Positions 28,879 through 39,143 of a DNA stretch of 64,000 bases are shown piece by piece; the stretch's first letter is position 1; each line of letters begins with the position of its first letter. The notes below the pieces were generated by a model. That model was not told the DNA's origin. It saw nothing but the letters and a program-made list of their open reading frames with translations, and searched no databases. This DNA is from Ottowia beijingensis. GTDB lineage: Bacteria > Pseudomonadota > Gammaproteobacteria > Burkholderiales > Burkholderiaceae_C. The translations under genes and the position numbers were made by a program. The stretch covers positions 806,001 to 870,000 of the forward strand of contig NZ_JACCKX010000001.1 of the NCBI RefSeq assembly GCF_013423955.1, read 5' to 3'.

Positions 28879-30558
28879 ATGTCTGAATCTTTTGCCCAGT
28901 TGTTCGAGGAATCCCTGCAGCGCACCGAAATGCGCCCGGGTGAAGTCATCACCGCCGAAGTCGTGCGCGTCGAGCACAGCTTCGTCGTCGTGAATGCCGG
29001 CCTCAAGTCCGAGGCCTACATCCCGATCGAGGAATTCAAGAACGACCAAGGCGAGGTCGAGGTCGAGCCCGGCGCCTTCGTGCCGGTGGCCATCGGCTCC
29101 ATCGAAAACGGCTACGGTGACACCATCCTGAGCCGCGACACCGCCAAGCGCCTGGCCTCTTGGCTGGCGCTGGAACAAGCCCTCGAATCGGGCGACTTCG
29201 TCACCGGCACCACCGCCGGCAAGGTCAAGGGTGGCCTGACGGTGCTGGTCAACGGCATCCGCGCCTTCCTGCCCGGCTCGCTGGTCGACACCCGCCCCAC
29301 CAAGGACCTGACGCCCTACGAGAACAAGACGCTCGAGTTCAAGGTCATCAAGCTCGACCGCAAGCGCAACAACGTGGTGCTGAGCCGCCGCGCCGTGGTC
29401 GAGGCCAGCATGGGCGAAGAGCGCGCCAAGCTGATGGAGACGCTGAAGGAAGGCGCCATCGTCAACGGTGTGGTCAAGAACATCACCGAATACGGCGCGT
29501 TCGTCGACCTGGGTGGCATCGACGGCCTGCTGCACATCACCGACATGGCCTGGCGCCGTGTGCGCCACCCCAGCGAGGTGGTGCAGGCTGGCCAGGAAAT
29601 CACCGCCAAGATCCTCAAGTTCGACACCGAGAAGAACCGCGTGTCGCTGGGCCTCAAGCAGATGGGCGACGACCCGTGGCTGGGCGTGAGCCGCCGCTAC
29701 CCGCAGGGCACGCGCATGTTCGGCAAGGTCACCAACATCGCCGACTACGGCGCCTTCGTCGAACTGGAGCCCGGCATCGAAGGCCTGGTGCACGTGTCCG
29801 AGATGGACTGGACCAACAAGAACGTGGCCCCGAGCAAGATCGTGTCGCTGGGCGACGAGGTCGAGGTCATGGTGCTCGAGATCGACGAGGACAAGCGCCG
29901 CATCTCCCTGGGCATGAAGCAGTGCCGCGCCAACCCGTGGCAGGAATTCGCGCAGAACACCAAGCGCGGCGACCGCGTCAAGGGCCCGATCAAGTCGATC
30001 ACCGACTTCGGAGTGTTCGTCGGCCTGGCCGCCGGCATCGACGGCCTGGTGCATCTGTCCGATCTGTCGTGGAACGAGCCCGGCGAAGCCGCCGTCCGCA
30101 ATTACAAGAAGGGCCAGGAAGTCGAGGCCATCGTGCTGGCCGTCGACGTCGACCGCGAGCGCATCAGTCTGGGCATCAAGCAGCTCGACCAGGACCCGTT
30201 CACCACCTTCGTGACGGTGAACGACAAGGGCCAGACGGTGACCGGCAAGGTCAAGAGCGTCGATGCCCGCGGCGCCGAGATCGACCTGGGCCAGGACGTG
30301 GTGGGCTACCTGCGCGCCTCCGAAATCAGCCGTGACCGCGTGGAAGACGCGAGCCAGGTGCTGAAGGTGGGCGACGAAGTGACTGCCGTGGTGGTCAACG
30401 TCGACCGCAAGACGCGCAACATCCAGTTGTCCGTCAAGGCCAAGGACGCTGCCGACCAGCAGGAAGCCATGTCCAGCCTGAGCCAGAGCAGCGGCACGGC
30501 CGGCACCACCAGCCTTGGCGCATTGCTGCGTGCCAAGCTGGACAGCAGCGAGAAGTAA
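28879..30558 (+). CDS. rpsA: 30S ribosomal protein S1
   Basis: 559 residues from the ATG at 28879 ([13 protein letters not shown]), close to the E. coli length of 557. Six S1 (OB-fold) repeats are visible. The later ones carry the signature [62 protein letters not shown] with linkers of the type [12 protein letters not shown] and [13 protein letters not shown]1 recruits mRNA to the 30S subunit. The cmk-rpsA-ihfB order is standard in proteobacteria. The frame is intact over 1.7 kb. Confidence 0.97.
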   Translation: MSESFAQLFEESLQRTEMRPGEVITAEVVRVEHSFVVVNAGLKSEAYIPIEEFKNDQGEVEVEPGAFVPVAIGSIENGYGDTILSRDTAKRLASWLALEQALESGDFVTGTTAGKVKGGLTVLVNGIRAFLPGSLVDTRPTKDLTPYENKTLEFKVIKLDRKRNNVVLSRRAVVEASMGEERAKLMETLKEGAIVNGVVKNITEYGAFVDLGGIDGLLHITDMAWRRVRHPSEVVQAGQEITAKILKFDTEKNRVSLGLKQMGDDPWLGVSRRYPQGTRMFGKVTNIADYGAFVELEPGIEGLVHVSEMDWTNKNVAPSKIVSLGDEVEVMVLEIDEDKRRISLGMKQCRANPWQEFAQNTKRGDRVKGPIKSITDFGVFVGLAAGIDGLVHLSDLSWNEPGEAAVRNYKKGQEVEAIVLAVDVDRERISLGIKQLDQDPFTTFVTVNDKGQTVTGKVKSVDARGAEIDLGQDVVGYLRASEISRDRVEDASQVLKVGDEVTAVVVNVDRKTRNIQLSVKAKDAADQQEAMSSLSQSSGTAGTTSLGALLRAKLDSSEK

Positions 30559-30566
30559 GAAGGAAA

Positions 30567-30594
30567 GCACGGCCAGGCACCACCTTGGCCGTGC
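30567..30594 (+). terminator. Hairpin between rpsA and ihfB
   Basis: Stem GCACGGCCA/TGGCCGTGC with a 10-base loop, followed by CTTCGG rather than a T-run. It may reduce read-through or protect the rpsA mRNA end. Confidence 0.5.
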
Positions 30595-30604
30595 CTTCGG
30601 GAAC

Positions 30605-30919
30605 ATGACCCGCTCCGACCTGGTCGAACTGCTGGCCGAACGCTTCGGTCAGCTCACGCAACGCGACGCCGACGCGGCCGTCAAGACGATTCTTGACGCC
30701 ATGAGCGATGCGCTGGTGCGTGGGCATCGGATCGAGATCCGCGGCTTCGGCAGCTTTTCCATCAACCGCCGGCCACCACGCCTGGGCCGGAATCCCCGCA
30801 CTGGCGAGAGCGTGCACATCCCCGAAAGGCGGGTGCCGCACTTCAAGCCAGGCAAAGCCTTGCGTGAAGCCGTCGGCGCGCAACCCGTCGAAAGCGACGA
30901 GCGAGCGCCAGACTCCTGA
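30605..30919 (+). CDS. ihfB: Integration host factor beta subunit
   Basis: 104 residues from the ATG at 30605. It shows the HU/IHF fold: [39 protein letters not shown] and the DNA-binding arm [20 protein letters not shown] with the intercalating proline. With IhfA it bends DNA at promoters, origins and phage att sites, including possibly the ssrA-linked island. It is slightly longer than E. coli IhfB (94) by an acidic tail. Confidence 0.95.
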   Translation: MTRSDLVELLAERFGQLTQRDADAAVKTILDAMSDALVRGHRIEIRGFGSFSINRRPPRLGRNPRTGESVHIPERRVPHFKPGKALREAVGAQPVESDERAPDS

Positions 30920-30960
30920 GTGCCCGCCGCTAGAATCTTCTTCGACGCTGAAGAAGACAC

Positions 30961-31256
30961 ATGAACAAGCTCACCAGGCTGCTGACGTGGATACTGAAGG
31001 CAGCCGTTTTTTTGCCCTGTTCGCCTTTGCGCTGAACAACCAGCAAGACGCCACCGTCCATCTTCTGTTCGGTCACCAGTGGCGTGCGCCCATGATGTTG
31101 ATCGTGCTGGCCGCGTTTGCGCTGGGCCTGGTGGTGGGCGTGCTCGGCATGCTGCCGGGCTGGTGGTCGCGCCGCAAACCTGCGCCCAGGCCAGCACCAC
31201 ACTCTGACCTCGCCCCGCTCGGCGACGAGCGGACGGACCCGCCGCATGGAGTTTGA
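30961..31256 (+). CDS. lapA: Lipopolysaccharide assembly protein LapA (DUF1049), one frame break
   Basis: 98 residues after adding one T to the run 31007-31013. Two membrane helices are seen, ILKAAVFFALFAFALN and MLIVLAAFALGLVVGVLGML, separated by NNQQDATVHLLFGHQW, followed by a basic tail RRKPAPRPAP. It is an inner-membrane partner of LapB in control of LpxC turnover. The stop overlaps lapB by 11 bp. Confidence 0.9.
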
Positions 31257-32405
31257 CCTCAGCTGGATCCTGCTGGGCCTGCCGATCGTGTTCGCGCTCG
31301 GCTGGATCGCATCGCGCCTGGATCTGCGCCAACTCCGCATCGAAAATCGCCAGGCGCCCAAAGCCTACTTCAAGGGCCTCAATTACCTGCTGAACGAGCA
31401 GCAGGATCAGGCCATCGACGCCTTCATCGAAGCGGTTCAGAGAGATCCTGACACGTCGGAACTGCACTTCGCGCTGGGCAACCTGTTTCGCCGCCGCGGC
31501 GAATACGAGCGCGCTGTCCGGGTTCACGAGCACCTGCTGTCCCGTGCCGATCTGAGCCAGGCCGACCGCGATCGGGCGCAGCACGCCCTGGCGCAGGATT
31601 TTCTGAAAGCCGGCCTGCTCGACCGGGCCGAAGCCGCACTGCACAAGCTGGACGGCACACATTACCAGGAGCAAGCCTGGCTGACCTTGCTGTCGCTGCA
31701 CGAGCGCTCACGCGACTGGGTGCAGGCACGAGACATTGCCCAGCGCTTGCAGCAGGCGCATCAGGGCGACTTCACCGCCCGCCTGGCACATTACCAATGC
31801 GAGTTGGCCGCCCATGCCTGGGACAAGAAGAAGGATGCCGACACCGCCCGCACGTTGCTGGAGCAGGCCATCCAGGCAGCCCCTCACGCCGCCCGACCCC
31901 GCATCCAGATGGCTGGCCTGCTGGCCATGCAGGATGATCTGCGGGGCGCGTTCGAGCATCTGCTTGACCTTGAACCGCATGCGCCGCAAGCCCTCCCGCT
32001 GGTCGCGAGCGAGTTGGTGCGCATCGGCCAGGCCATTGGCGAACTGCCGCAGGCCACCGAGTTGCTCCAGCGACGCTATGCCGCAGCACCATCCGTCGAC
32101 GTGGTGGATGCCATCGTCCAGGCGCAGATGATCGCGGGAGCGCCCCTGAAGGACGCGCGTGAGGGCTATGTCCGCCACATGTCGCAGGAACCCTCGCTGA
32201 TCGCCGCTGCCCGCTGGCTCAGCCACGAGCCGTTTGCCCAGGAAGGGGCGCATCCTGTGGTTCAACGCTCCCTGGAGCATGCGGCCCGCCCGCTGGCCCG
32301 TTATCGCTGTGCCGCCTGCGGCTTCGAGGCCCAGGGCTATTTCTGGCAGTGCCCAGGCTGCCAGGCTTGGGAGAGCTTTCCCCCAAACGCATCGAAGAGT
32401 TGTAG
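31246..32405 (+). CDS. lapB: Lipopolysaccharide assembly protein LapB (TPR, rubredoxin-like), one frame break at the end
   Basis: 386 residues. One C is missing from the run 32380-32384; repaired, the protein ends ...WESFPPKRIEEL. An N-terminal membrane anchor (LSWILLGLPIVFALGWIAS) is followed by tetratricopeptide repeats (AYFKGLNYLLNEQQDQAIDA, LGNLFRRRGEYERAVRVHEH and others) and a C-terminal rubredoxin-type zinc site YRCAACGFEAQGYFWQCPGC. LapB (YciM) couples LPS export with FtsH-mediated LpxC degradation. It forms an operon with lapA downstream of ihfB. Confidence 0.93.
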
Positions 32406-32534
32406 CCGCGGCGCCACAAGCTCTACCCTGTACAGGGGATGCCCTGCAGAGCGCGGGCTTCCAGGCCGGGCGCGTCATGGCAAGATCATTGGCCGGCATG
32501 TGCCGGCTCTTCATCGTTACATCGGAGGAAACCC

Positions 32535-32884
32535 ATGTTGAAAAAGCTTTTGGCGGCATTGACCATGTTCTACGCGGCCGTTTCGTTTGCCGCTGTCGAT
32601 GTGAATACGGCCACGGCGGCCGATCTGGACAGCGTCAAGGGCATTGGCCCCGCCATGTCCACGCGGATCATCGATGAGCGCAAGAAAAGCAAATTCAAGG
32701 ATTGGAATGACTTCATCGCCCGCGTGAAAGGCGTGGGCGAAAAAGTGCCAGCCGCTTCTCCGACAACGGACTGACCGTCAACGGCGCTGGCTATGCCGGT
32801 GCCCCCACCAAGCCGGCAGCCCAGAAGCCTGCGGCACCCGCAGCCGCCGCCACGGCCAAGCCTGCTGCGGCAGCGGCCAAGTAG
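32535..32884 (+). CDS. comEA: ComEA-type helix-hairpin-helix protein, one frame break
   Basis: 116 residues after adding one A to the run 32740-32744; without repair it stops after 79. Signal peptide LAALTMFYAAVSFAA. The HhH domain is VDVNTATAADLDSVKGIGPAMSTRIIDE followed by FIARVKGVGEK. The tail is an Ala/Pro/Lys linker. ComEA proteins bind incoming DNA in the periplasm during natural transformation. Ribosome site CGGAGGAA. The call follows the family; competence is not demonstrated. Confidence 0.85.
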
Positions 32885-32920
32885 CCGGACCGGCCTCGGC
32901 ACAGGCCGCTCCCGGACATG

Positions 32921-32946
32921 AAAAAGCCGCGCGTTGCGCGGCTTTT
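32921..32946. terminator. Bidirectional terminator between comEA and the TRAP operon
   Basis: AAAAAGCCGCGC-GTT-GCGCGGCTTTTT, a near-perfect stem with A- and T-runs on both sides, serving both convergent units. Confidence 0.9.
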
Positions 32947-32967
32947 TCGTGCCCATCGGGGTTGACG

Positions 32968-34293
32968 TCACGTCCCCAGGTTCACCAACCAGAGCGCCAG
33001 CACCGGGAACAGCACCAGCAGCACGATCCGGGTCAGGTCGGAGACCAGGAAGGGCAGCACACCGCGGGCGATCTCCATCAGTGGCACGGTCCGCGAGAGC
33101 TTCTGGATGATGAACAGGTTCATGCCCATCGGCGGCGTGATCAGGCCGATCTCGACCACCATCAAGGCCAGAATGCCGAACCAGATCGACTTGTCGGCCT
33201 GACTCAGGCCCCAGAAATCCAGGCCCATGATGATGGGATAGAAGATCGGGATCGTCAGCAGGATCATCGCCAGCGAGTCCATCACGCAGCCCAGCACCAG
33301 GTAGATGACCAGGATGGCGACCAGCACCATCATGGGCGGCATGCCGCTGTCCTTGACCCAGTTGGCCAGTTCCACCGGCATCTGCGTCAGTGCCAGGCCG
33401 GAGTTGAGCAGGTCGGCACCCACCAGCACCAGGAAGATCATGGCGGTGGCGTGGGCGGTGCCGATCAGGCTCTCGCGCAGGCCCTTCCAGCGCATGCCGT
33501 TGACGATGGCCAGCACCGCACAGGCGGCAGCGCCAATGGAGGCCGCCTCGGTCGGGTTGGCCCAGCCGCCGTAGATGCCGTAGATCACCACAATGAATAC
33601 CAGGATCACGGGAATCACCGCCACCAAGGCAGCCAGACGCTCGCTCCAGCTCGACTTCTCGCCGGCCGGGCCGGCGCTGGGATTGAGCGCCACCACGATG
33701 CGGATGACCAGCATGTAGCCCAGCGTGGCAATGATGCCGGGGATGACGGCGGCCACGAACAGCTTGCCGATCGACTCCTGCACCAGCACGGCGTAGATCA
33801 CCAGCGGCACCGAGGGCGGGATCAGGATGCCGAGCGTGCCGGCCGCAGCCAGTGTGGACGTGGCCAGCTTGCCCGAGTAGCCGTGCGCGCGCAGCTCGGG
33901 CAGCGCCACCTGCGCCATGGTGGCGGCGGTGGCCAGCGACGAGCCGCAGATGGCACCAAAACCCGCGCAGGCACCCGCTGCCGCCATGCCCAGCCCGCCC
34001 TTCAGGTGACCCAGGAAAGCCGCAGCGCAGCGGAACAGCGCCTTCGACAGCCCGCCGTGCGTGGCGAACTGGCCCATCAGCATGAACAGCGGCACCACCG
34101 CCAGATCGTAGTTCGACAGGCGCGCGTAGGCCGTGGTGTTGAGGGTGAACAGCAGCGCCGACGGGTCGCCCCCGTTCATGGCCAGGAAGGCCGCCGCGCC
34201 GCCCAGGAACATGCCGACACCCACGTGCACGCGGATCGCCAGCAGAAACAGCAGGATCGCGAAGATCCACAGACCGACCGTCATGCCGCTCAT
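32968..34293 (-). CDS. dctM: TRAP transporter large permease (DctM)
   Basis: 441 residues from the ATG at 34293, which overlaps the dctQ stop by 4 bp. About a dozen hydrophobic segments (LWIFAILLFLLAIRVHVGVG, LGILIPPSVPLVIYAVLV, ILVFIVVIYGIYGGW, MILLTIPIFYPIIMGL). The DctM signatures GAICGSSLATAATM, GTLGILIPPS, NPTEAASIGA and GLITPPMGMNLF are present. It forms the sodium-driven substrate channel with DctQ. The ligand cannot be told from sequence; carboxylates are most common. Confidence 0.93.
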   Translation of the reverse strand: MSGMTVGLWIFAILLFLLAIRVHVGVGMFLGGAAAFLAMNGGDPSALLFTLNTTAYARLSNYDLAVVPLFMLMGQFATHGGLSKALFRCAAAFLGHLKGGLGMAAAGACAGFGAICGSSLATAATMAQVALPELRAHGYSGKLATSTLAAAGTLGILIPPSVPLVIYAVLVQESIGKLFVAAVIPGIIATLGYMLVIRIVVALNPSAGPAGEKSSWSERLAALVAVIPVILVFIVVIYGIYGGWANPTEAASIGAAACAVLAIVNGMRWKGLRESLIGTAHATAMIFLVLVGADLLNSGLALTQMPVELANWVKDSGMPPMMVLVAILVIYLVLGCVMDSLAMILLTIPIFYPIIMGLDFWGLSQADKSIWFGILALMVVEIGLITPPMGMNLFIIQKLSRTVPLMEIARGVLPFLVSDLTRIVLLVLFPVLALWLVNLGT

Positions 34294-34829
34294 GCCGCAC
34301 CTCCCGTAGCCGTGCGCAGCGACATGCCCAGGCGCGCCAGCGCCGCCACGGTCAGCAGCAGAAAGCTCGGCACCAGCATCGACACCGGCCACCACAGCGG
34401 CACCAGCAGCAGGGCAGATACTTCCATCGTCTCCTTGGCCGACACGGCGTACAGCGCGGTGCGCCAGGTCAGCATGGCGCCCATCAAGGCCAGCAGGCCG
34501 TGGCCCAGCACATCGAGCCAGGCACGCGCACGGGCGCTCAGGCCGTTGGTGAAGGCATCCACCTTGATGTGGTGGTCATACACCTCGCACAGCGGCAGGA
34601 AGGCCGCAGCCCCGATGGCCGAGCCCATCTGCAGCAGTTCCATGTCGCCCTGAATCGGCGCGGAGAACAGCTTGCGGCCGACGATGGAGATGATCGACAT
34701 GACCACGATGGCGCAAAACAGCAGGCCGCCGAACAGCGCCCACCACGTGGCGATGCGGTCGAGCCAGCGCCCTGCGGCGCTGGTGAACGGACTCGGTTCT
34801 CCGGTAGCGCCCGGCGCAAGTTCAGCCAC
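34290..34829 (-). CDS. dctQ: TRAP transporter small permease (DctQ)
   Basis: 179 residues with four membrane segments (WWALFGGLLFCAIVVMSIIS, GSAIGAAAFLPLCEVY, GHGLLALMGAMLTW, WPVSMLVPSFLLLTVAALAR). The typical FSAPIQGDMELLQMG and DHHIKVDAF motifs of DctQ are present. It is the structural partner of DctM, coupled to it by an ATGA overlap. Confidence 0.92.
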   Translation of the reverse strand: MAELAPGATGEPSPFTSAAGRWLDRIATWWALFGGLLFCAIVVMSIISIVGRKLFSAPIQGDMELLQMGSAIGAAAFLPLCEVYDHHIKVDAFTNGLSARARAWLDVLGHGLLALMGAMLTWRTALYAVSAKETMEVSALLLVPLWWPVSMLVPSFLLLTVAALARLGMSLRTATGGAA

Positions 34830-34934
34830 GCTGCCTCCTCGATGTGTTCTTGAATGATGAAAAGCCTGCCAGGAACGCAGCGCGTGTCCGTGGCAGGCCG
34901 GGCGTTCATGGGCGCGTTATAAGCCCATCCATCC

Positions 34935-35977
34935 TCACTTCGGCATGTATTTCGCGCCGATGGCGTGGGCCTCGGCAGCCAGCTTCTTGCCGTCCAGGCC
35001 GCGCGCGGTGGCCTGCTTGATCCAGTCGGCCTCGACGCTGGCGGTCTGCTTCTTCATCGCCGCCAGGTCTTCGTTCTTGATCGTCAGCACCTTGTTGCCG
35101 CGGGCAGCCAGCGACTTGCGGGCGTCGTTGTTGCCGTCGTCCCAGACCTTGCCCAGCCACTCGGCCGCGACCAGGCCGCTGTTCTTCTCCACCACGGCCT
35201 TCAGGTCGGCCGGCAGGCTGTCGAACTTGCGCTGGTTCATCAGCAGCGCCATCGGCGTCTGCGTGAAGCCGGGCTGGTTCGCCTGGCCTTCCATGTGGAA
35301 CTTCACCACCTCGTCGATCTTGGTGGCCGGCAGCACCTCCCACGGCGCCATGGCGCCGTCGATCACGCCCTTGGACACACCCTCGGTCACCTGCGCCACC
35401 GGCATGTTGACGGGCGTGCCGCCCAGCGCCGTGAGGAACAGCGCGGCAAAGCGCGAGGGCTGCGCAGCTTCACGCCCTTGAAGTCGGCGGCGGTCAGGAT
35501 CGGCTTGCTGGCGGTGGACAGCACCACGTTGGAGGCGCTCCAGATCGTCAGGACCTTGAAGTCCTTGTAGTCGTCGCGTGCGTGCTTCTCATAGAACTCC
35601 CACATGGCGCGGCTGCCGCCCATGCCATCAGGCGGCATGGTGAAGGGCAGTTCCAGCGCCTCGGTACGCGGGAAGCGGCCGGTGGAATAGCTGGGCGAGG
35701 TCCACACGATGTCGGACACCCCGTTCTTGACCTGATCGGCCAGCTGCGCGGGCGTGCCGCCCAGTTGCAGCGCCGGGTAGATCTGGCACTTGAGCTTGTC
35801 GGCCGAGTCCTTGGCGATCTTCTCGCACCAGGGCTCCAGGAAGTTCTTCTGGAAGTTCGAGCCCGGCGGCAGGAAGTGCGAGACTTTCAGCACCGTCTGT
35901 GCGTGGGCGCCCGTCAGCGCGCCCAGACCGAGCAACAGGGTGGCGGCGGCACGGGCCACCAGACGCTTGGATGTCAT
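34935..35977 (-). CDS. dctP: TRAP transporter substrate-binding protein (DctP), one frame break
   Basis: 347 residues after adding one base to the G-run 35457-35459 (plus strand). Signal peptide AAATLLLGLGALTGAHAQ. The mature protein starts TVLKVSHFLPPGSNFQKNF, typical of DctP, then IYPALQLGGTPAQLADQV, GVSDIVWTSPSYSTGRFP and the conserved substrate-arginine stretch FKGVKLRSP, followed by LGGTPVNMPVAQVTEGVSKG, VIDGAMAPWEV and the long C-terminal helices. First gene of the dctPQM operon; about 105 bp separate it from dctQ. Confidence 0.92.
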
Positions 35978-36222
35978 AGGAACAGTCTCCTGCAATAAAA
36001 GAAGCCAGCTGGGAATTCAGCTGGGCAGTCTAACGGTGCGGATCGCCCCTGCGTTTACGGGCCATCCCTAAACGCCGCATTTTATAAGTGTGCTAATAGT
36101 TGCGGGCGCAACCTGCATTATATTGCCTATTCCGTGCCAAGGTGCAAGCGATTTCTCCATTGCAGGCGCCAATGCGGGCTTGGCCTGGCGACGCTGTCAC
36201 GCAGGCAGGTCACAATGGGCGC

Positions 36223-36639
36223 ATGAGAATCCTGCACACCATGCTGCGCGTGGGCAACCTCCAGCGCGCCATCGACTTCTACACCCAGGTGCTCGGCATG
36301 CAACTGCTGCGCACGTCGGAAAACCCCGAATACAAGTATTCGCTGGCCTTTCTGGGCTTCGACGGCGGCAACCCCGGCCAGGCCGAGATCGAGCTGACCT
36401 ACAACTGGGGCACCGAGCAGTACGACATGGGCACGGCCTATGGCCACATCGCCATCGGCGTGCCCGATGCCTATGCCGCCTGCGCCAAGATCAAGGCCGC
36501 CGGCGGCAAGGTCACGCGCGAGGCCGGCCCCGTCAAGGGCGGCACCACCGTCATCGCCTTCGTCACCGATCCGGACGGCTACAAGATCGAACTGATCCAG
36601 CGCGCGACCGACGGCGCCGGCGAAGGCCTGCGGTCATGA
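36223..36639 (+). CDS. gloA: Lactoylglutathione lyase (glyoxalase I)
   Basis: 138 residues from the ATG at 36223. Metal ligands in the family positions: His5 in RILHTMLRV, Glu in [11 protein letters not shown], His in GHIAIGVPD, and Glu in [21 protein letters not shown] and the [11 protein letters not shown] end are strongly conserved. It converts the methylglyoxal-glutathione hemithioacetal to S-lactoylglutathione. His/Glu spacing is of the nickel (bacterial) type. Confidence 0.95.
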   Translation: MRILHTMLRVGNLQRAIDFYTQVLGMQLLRTSENPEYKYSLAFLGFDGGNPGQAEIELTYNWGTEQYDMGTAYGHIAIGVPDAYAACAKIKAAGGKVTREAGPVKGGTTVIAFVTDPDGYKIELIQRATDGAGEGLRS

Positions 36640-36659
36640 TCGACCAACCTGGTTACTCA

Positions 36660-36705
36660 CTTATTTATAGCTGCTGGCGCTTTATGTACGGCGCCTCAGA
36701 CCATT
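36660..36705. repeat. Dispersed palindromic repeat (AGCTGCTGGCGC family), full copy
   Basis: TTATTTATAGCTGCTGGCGCTTTATG lies between gloA and the CYTH-CHAD gene; the 19-mer at 36667-36685 is identical to those at 27422 and (reversed) 50681. Confidence 0.8.
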
Positions 36706-36738
36706 TTTGACTTGAACAAGACCACCCCTCGAACCCCC

Positions 36739-38265
36739 ATGACCTCCGCGACCAGCGCCGAGATCGAGCTCAAGCTCGCCATGCCCGGCGCGGATCCCAA
36801 GGCCATCGGCGAGCAGCTCGCCGCCCTGCCCTTGCTGGCCGCCCTGCCCGTCACCCAGCAGAAGCTGCGCAACATCTACTTCGACACCCCGGCCCAGCAC
36901 CTGCGCCAGGCCCGCGCGGTGCTGCGCCTGCGCAGCCAGCGCCAGGACGGCGGCAAGGTGCACTGGCTGCAGGCCCTGAAGACCGAAGACAGCAGTGCCG
37001 GCGGCCTGAGTCAGCGCGGCGAGTGGGAAGCCACGGTGCGCGAGGGTAAGCTCGACCCCGTCGTGCTGCAGGGCACGCCCTGGCCCACGCTGGACGCAGA
37101 CGGCACGCTGCTGCCGCAACTCGCGCCCTGCTTTGAGACCGACGCCACGCGCACGCTGCGCCTGTTCACCGGCGACGACGGCAGCCGCATCGAGGTGGTG
37201 CTGGACGTCGGCGCCATCCGCGCCGGCGACGAGCGTGCCGAGCTGTGCGAGCTGGAGCTGGAGCTGCTGAAAGGCGCGCCCGACGCCCTGTTCGCGCTGG
37301 CCGACCACATCGCCAGCCACCTGCCGGTGCTGCCCGACCCGGTGAGCAAGGCCGAGCGCGCCTGGCGCCTGGTCGACGGCACCACCCGCGCGCCGCGCCG
37401 CGCGCGCAAGCTGGAGCTGGCCGAGAACACCCCCGTGCTGCTGGCCGCGCAGACCGTGCTGGGCGAAATGCTGGGCCAGTTCATCGAGAACCTGAGCGGC
37501 ATCGTGCGCGCCGACGGCCCCGAGCTGGTGCACCAGGCGCGCGTGGGCTGGCGGCGCTGGCGCAGCGCGCTGTGGCTGTTCAAGCCGCTGCTGGCCGACG
37601 CCCACCCGGCGCCCGACAGCGCCGGCCTGCGCCCGCTGCTCAATGCCCTGGGCGCCATGCGCGACCTGGACGTGGCGGCGCTGGAAAGCCTGCCGCAATG
37701 GGCCGACGCCTACATCGGCGGCACCGACGAAGCAGCCCGCGAGCGCGCGCAGGAATGGCAGACCATGGAAGCGGCCGTCACCGCCGAGCGCCGTATCCGC
37801 CGCGCCGGCCTGCTGGCCGCGCTGGGCGCCACCGGCACCGGCCAGGCGCTGCTGGGGCTGGAGCGCTGGCTGCACGCGCTGCCGCAGGCCGCATGGACGC
37901 CCGAGCTGGCCGAGCGCAGCATCGGCGACTGGGCCGCCAGCCGCACCAAGCGCCTGCACGCGCGCCTGGCCGCCGAGATCGAGGAAATGGAAGCCGCCGA
38001 CCTCGACACCGAAGAAGGCATCGAGCACCAGCACAACGTGCGCCTGCTGGCCAAGCGCACGCGCTACGTGCTGGAGGCGCTGCGCACCGTGCTGCCCAAA
38101 GAGCGTACGCGCCGCTGGCAGGAGCAGGCGACCGAGCTGCAGACCAGCATCGGCGCCGCGCGCGACCTGATGCTGCTGGCCACGCTGCTGGAGCCGCTGG
38201 GCATCGACCGCGGCATCCTGGGCTTTCTGCGCGGCGTGGCGGCGGGGCGCATGGCGGAAGCCTGA
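36739..38265 (+). CDS. CYTH-CHAD domain protein
   Basis: 508 residues from the ATG at 36739; a TTG at 36712 is an alternative. Residues 5-200 form a CYTH (triphosphate tunnel) domain with the ExExK start EIELKLAMPG, RNIYFDTPAQHLRQA, VLRLRSQ and CELELELLKG. From about 235 a CHAD helical domain with basic, His/Arg-containing helices follows: ELVHQARVGWRRWRSALWLF, LGAMRDLDVAALE and HQHNVRLLAKRTRYVLEAL. CYTH hydrolyses inorganic triphosphate or polyphosphate; CHAD binds polyphosphate. A polyphosphate-linked role is likely; the exact substrate is unknown. Confidence 0.92.
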   Translation: MTSATSAEIELKLAMPGADPKAIGEQLAALPLLAALPVTQQKLRNIYFDTPAQHLRQARAVLRLRSQRQDGGKVHWLQALKTEDSSAGGLSQRGEWEATVREGKLDPVVLQGTPWPTLDADGTLLPQLAPCFETDATRTLRLFTGDDGSRIEVVLDVGAIRAGDERAELCELELELLKGAPDALFALADHIASHLPVLPDPVSKAERAWRLVDGTTRAPRRARKLELAENTPVLLAAQTVLGEMLGQFIENLSGIVRADGPELVHQARVGWRRWRSALWLFKPLLADAHPAPDSAGLRPLLNALGAMRDLDVAALESLPQWADAYIGGTDEAARERAQEWQTMEAAVTAERRIRRAGLLAALGATGTGQALLGLERWLHALPQAAWTPELAERSIGDWAASRTKRLHARLAAEIEEMEAADLDTEEGIEHQHNVRLLAKRTRYVLEALRTVLPKERTRRWQEQATELQTSIGAARDLMLLATLLEPLGIDRGILGFLRGVAAGRMAEA

Positions 38266-38337
38266 ACGCCGGTCCGTGCGACGCGGACAGCTCTGTCACG
38301 GACAGCGCCTTCCCCACCACGGCACAGCCCCAAAACA

Positions 38338-38405
38338 GGGAGTATGCATCGCCAGCGCCCATTCTACGGGCGCTATCGGCATGCATATAGGGAGTATCTG
38401 AAAAT
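38338..38405. repeat. Inverted-repeat element of the GGGAGTAT type
   Basis: GGGAGTATGCAT at the left and ATGCATATAGGGAGTAT at the right surround an inner AGCGCCC/GGGCGCT stem. Related pieces are at 54783-54900 and, in part, in the aminotransferase gene at 51765. Confidence 0.6.
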
Positions 38406-38440
38406 CCGGGGTGTGCGCCGCCTGCCGCCGCAACCCACGA

Positions 38441-38463
38441 AAAAGCCCGGCCAGGCCGGGCTT
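38441..38463 (-). terminator. Terminator of the OmpA-like gene at 38488
   Basis: AAGCCCGGCC-TG-GGCCGGGCTT read on the minus strand, then TTTCGTG. The stem is ten base pairs. Confidence 0.85.
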
Positions 38464-38487
38464 GATGCGCGCGTTTGCAGCAGCCGC

Positions 38488-39101
38488 TTACTGCAGGCTC
38501 ACCTCGACGCGGCGCGCCTCGGCGTTGCTGCCGGTGGCGGTGGTCACCTCGGGCTTCTTCAGGTCCAGCTTGTCGTCGCCGATGCCCAGCGCCTTCAGCG
38601 CATCGCGCACGGCCAAGGCGCGCTGCTTGGCCAGCTCCTCGTTCTGTGCCGGATCGCCCGTGGTGTCGTGGTAGCCGCTGATCACGGCCGTCTGGCCGGC
38701 GGCCACGCCCTTCACCACGTCGCCCAGCGCATCGGCCGCGCCCGGCGCCAGGTCGGCGCTGCCGCTGGCAAAGTAGAACTTCACCACGCCGTTCTCGACC
38801 CGGATGCTGGGGCCATCGGCCGCGGCGGTGGTCATGTCGGCGGTGCTGGCCGGTGCTGCGCCGCCTGCGGCGGCCACGCCCGTCGCCGTGCCGGCGGCAC
38901 CGTCAGCAGACGCCGTGCCCACCGCACCCGGCGCGGCACCACCGGCCACGCCCGTGCTGGCGCCCGCCACGGCCGTGGTGGGGCCGCACCCTTGCCGGTG
39001 CGATACAGCCCAAACCCGATGGCCAAGCTGATGGCGAGCAGGACCACGCCGATCAGCACGGTCCACACCACGCCCTGGTTGTCATCGTTCTGTGTACTCA
39101 T
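38488..39101 (-). CDS. Membrane-anchored OmpA-domain protein, one frame break
   Basis: 204 residues after adding one base to the G-run 38980-38983 (plus strand). It starts MSTQNDDNQGVVW and has one membrane helix (VLIGVVLLAISLAIGFGLY). An Ala/Gly/Thr-rich linker leads to a C-terminal OmpA-like domain: VVKFYFASGSADLAPGA, VISGYHDTTGDPAQNEELAK, QRALAVRDALKALGI and EARRVEVSL. The helix is not cleaved, so it is probably an inner-membrane protein whose domain reaches the peptidoglycan. It is divergent from the ChaC-like gene. Confidence 0.85.
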
Positions 39102-39143
39102 GAGTTCTCCAAAGAAATTGGGGCGATTGTATAAAGTCCCGCC

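Noticed and set aside
28822..30606. 594-codon minus-strand ORF opposite rpsA
   Set aside because: Shadow of the S1 repeats; the low-complexity composition mirrors the six repeats.
32962..34653. 563-codon plus-strand ORF opposite dctM/dctQ
   Set aside because: His/Gln/Asp-rich shadow of two clear membrane proteins.
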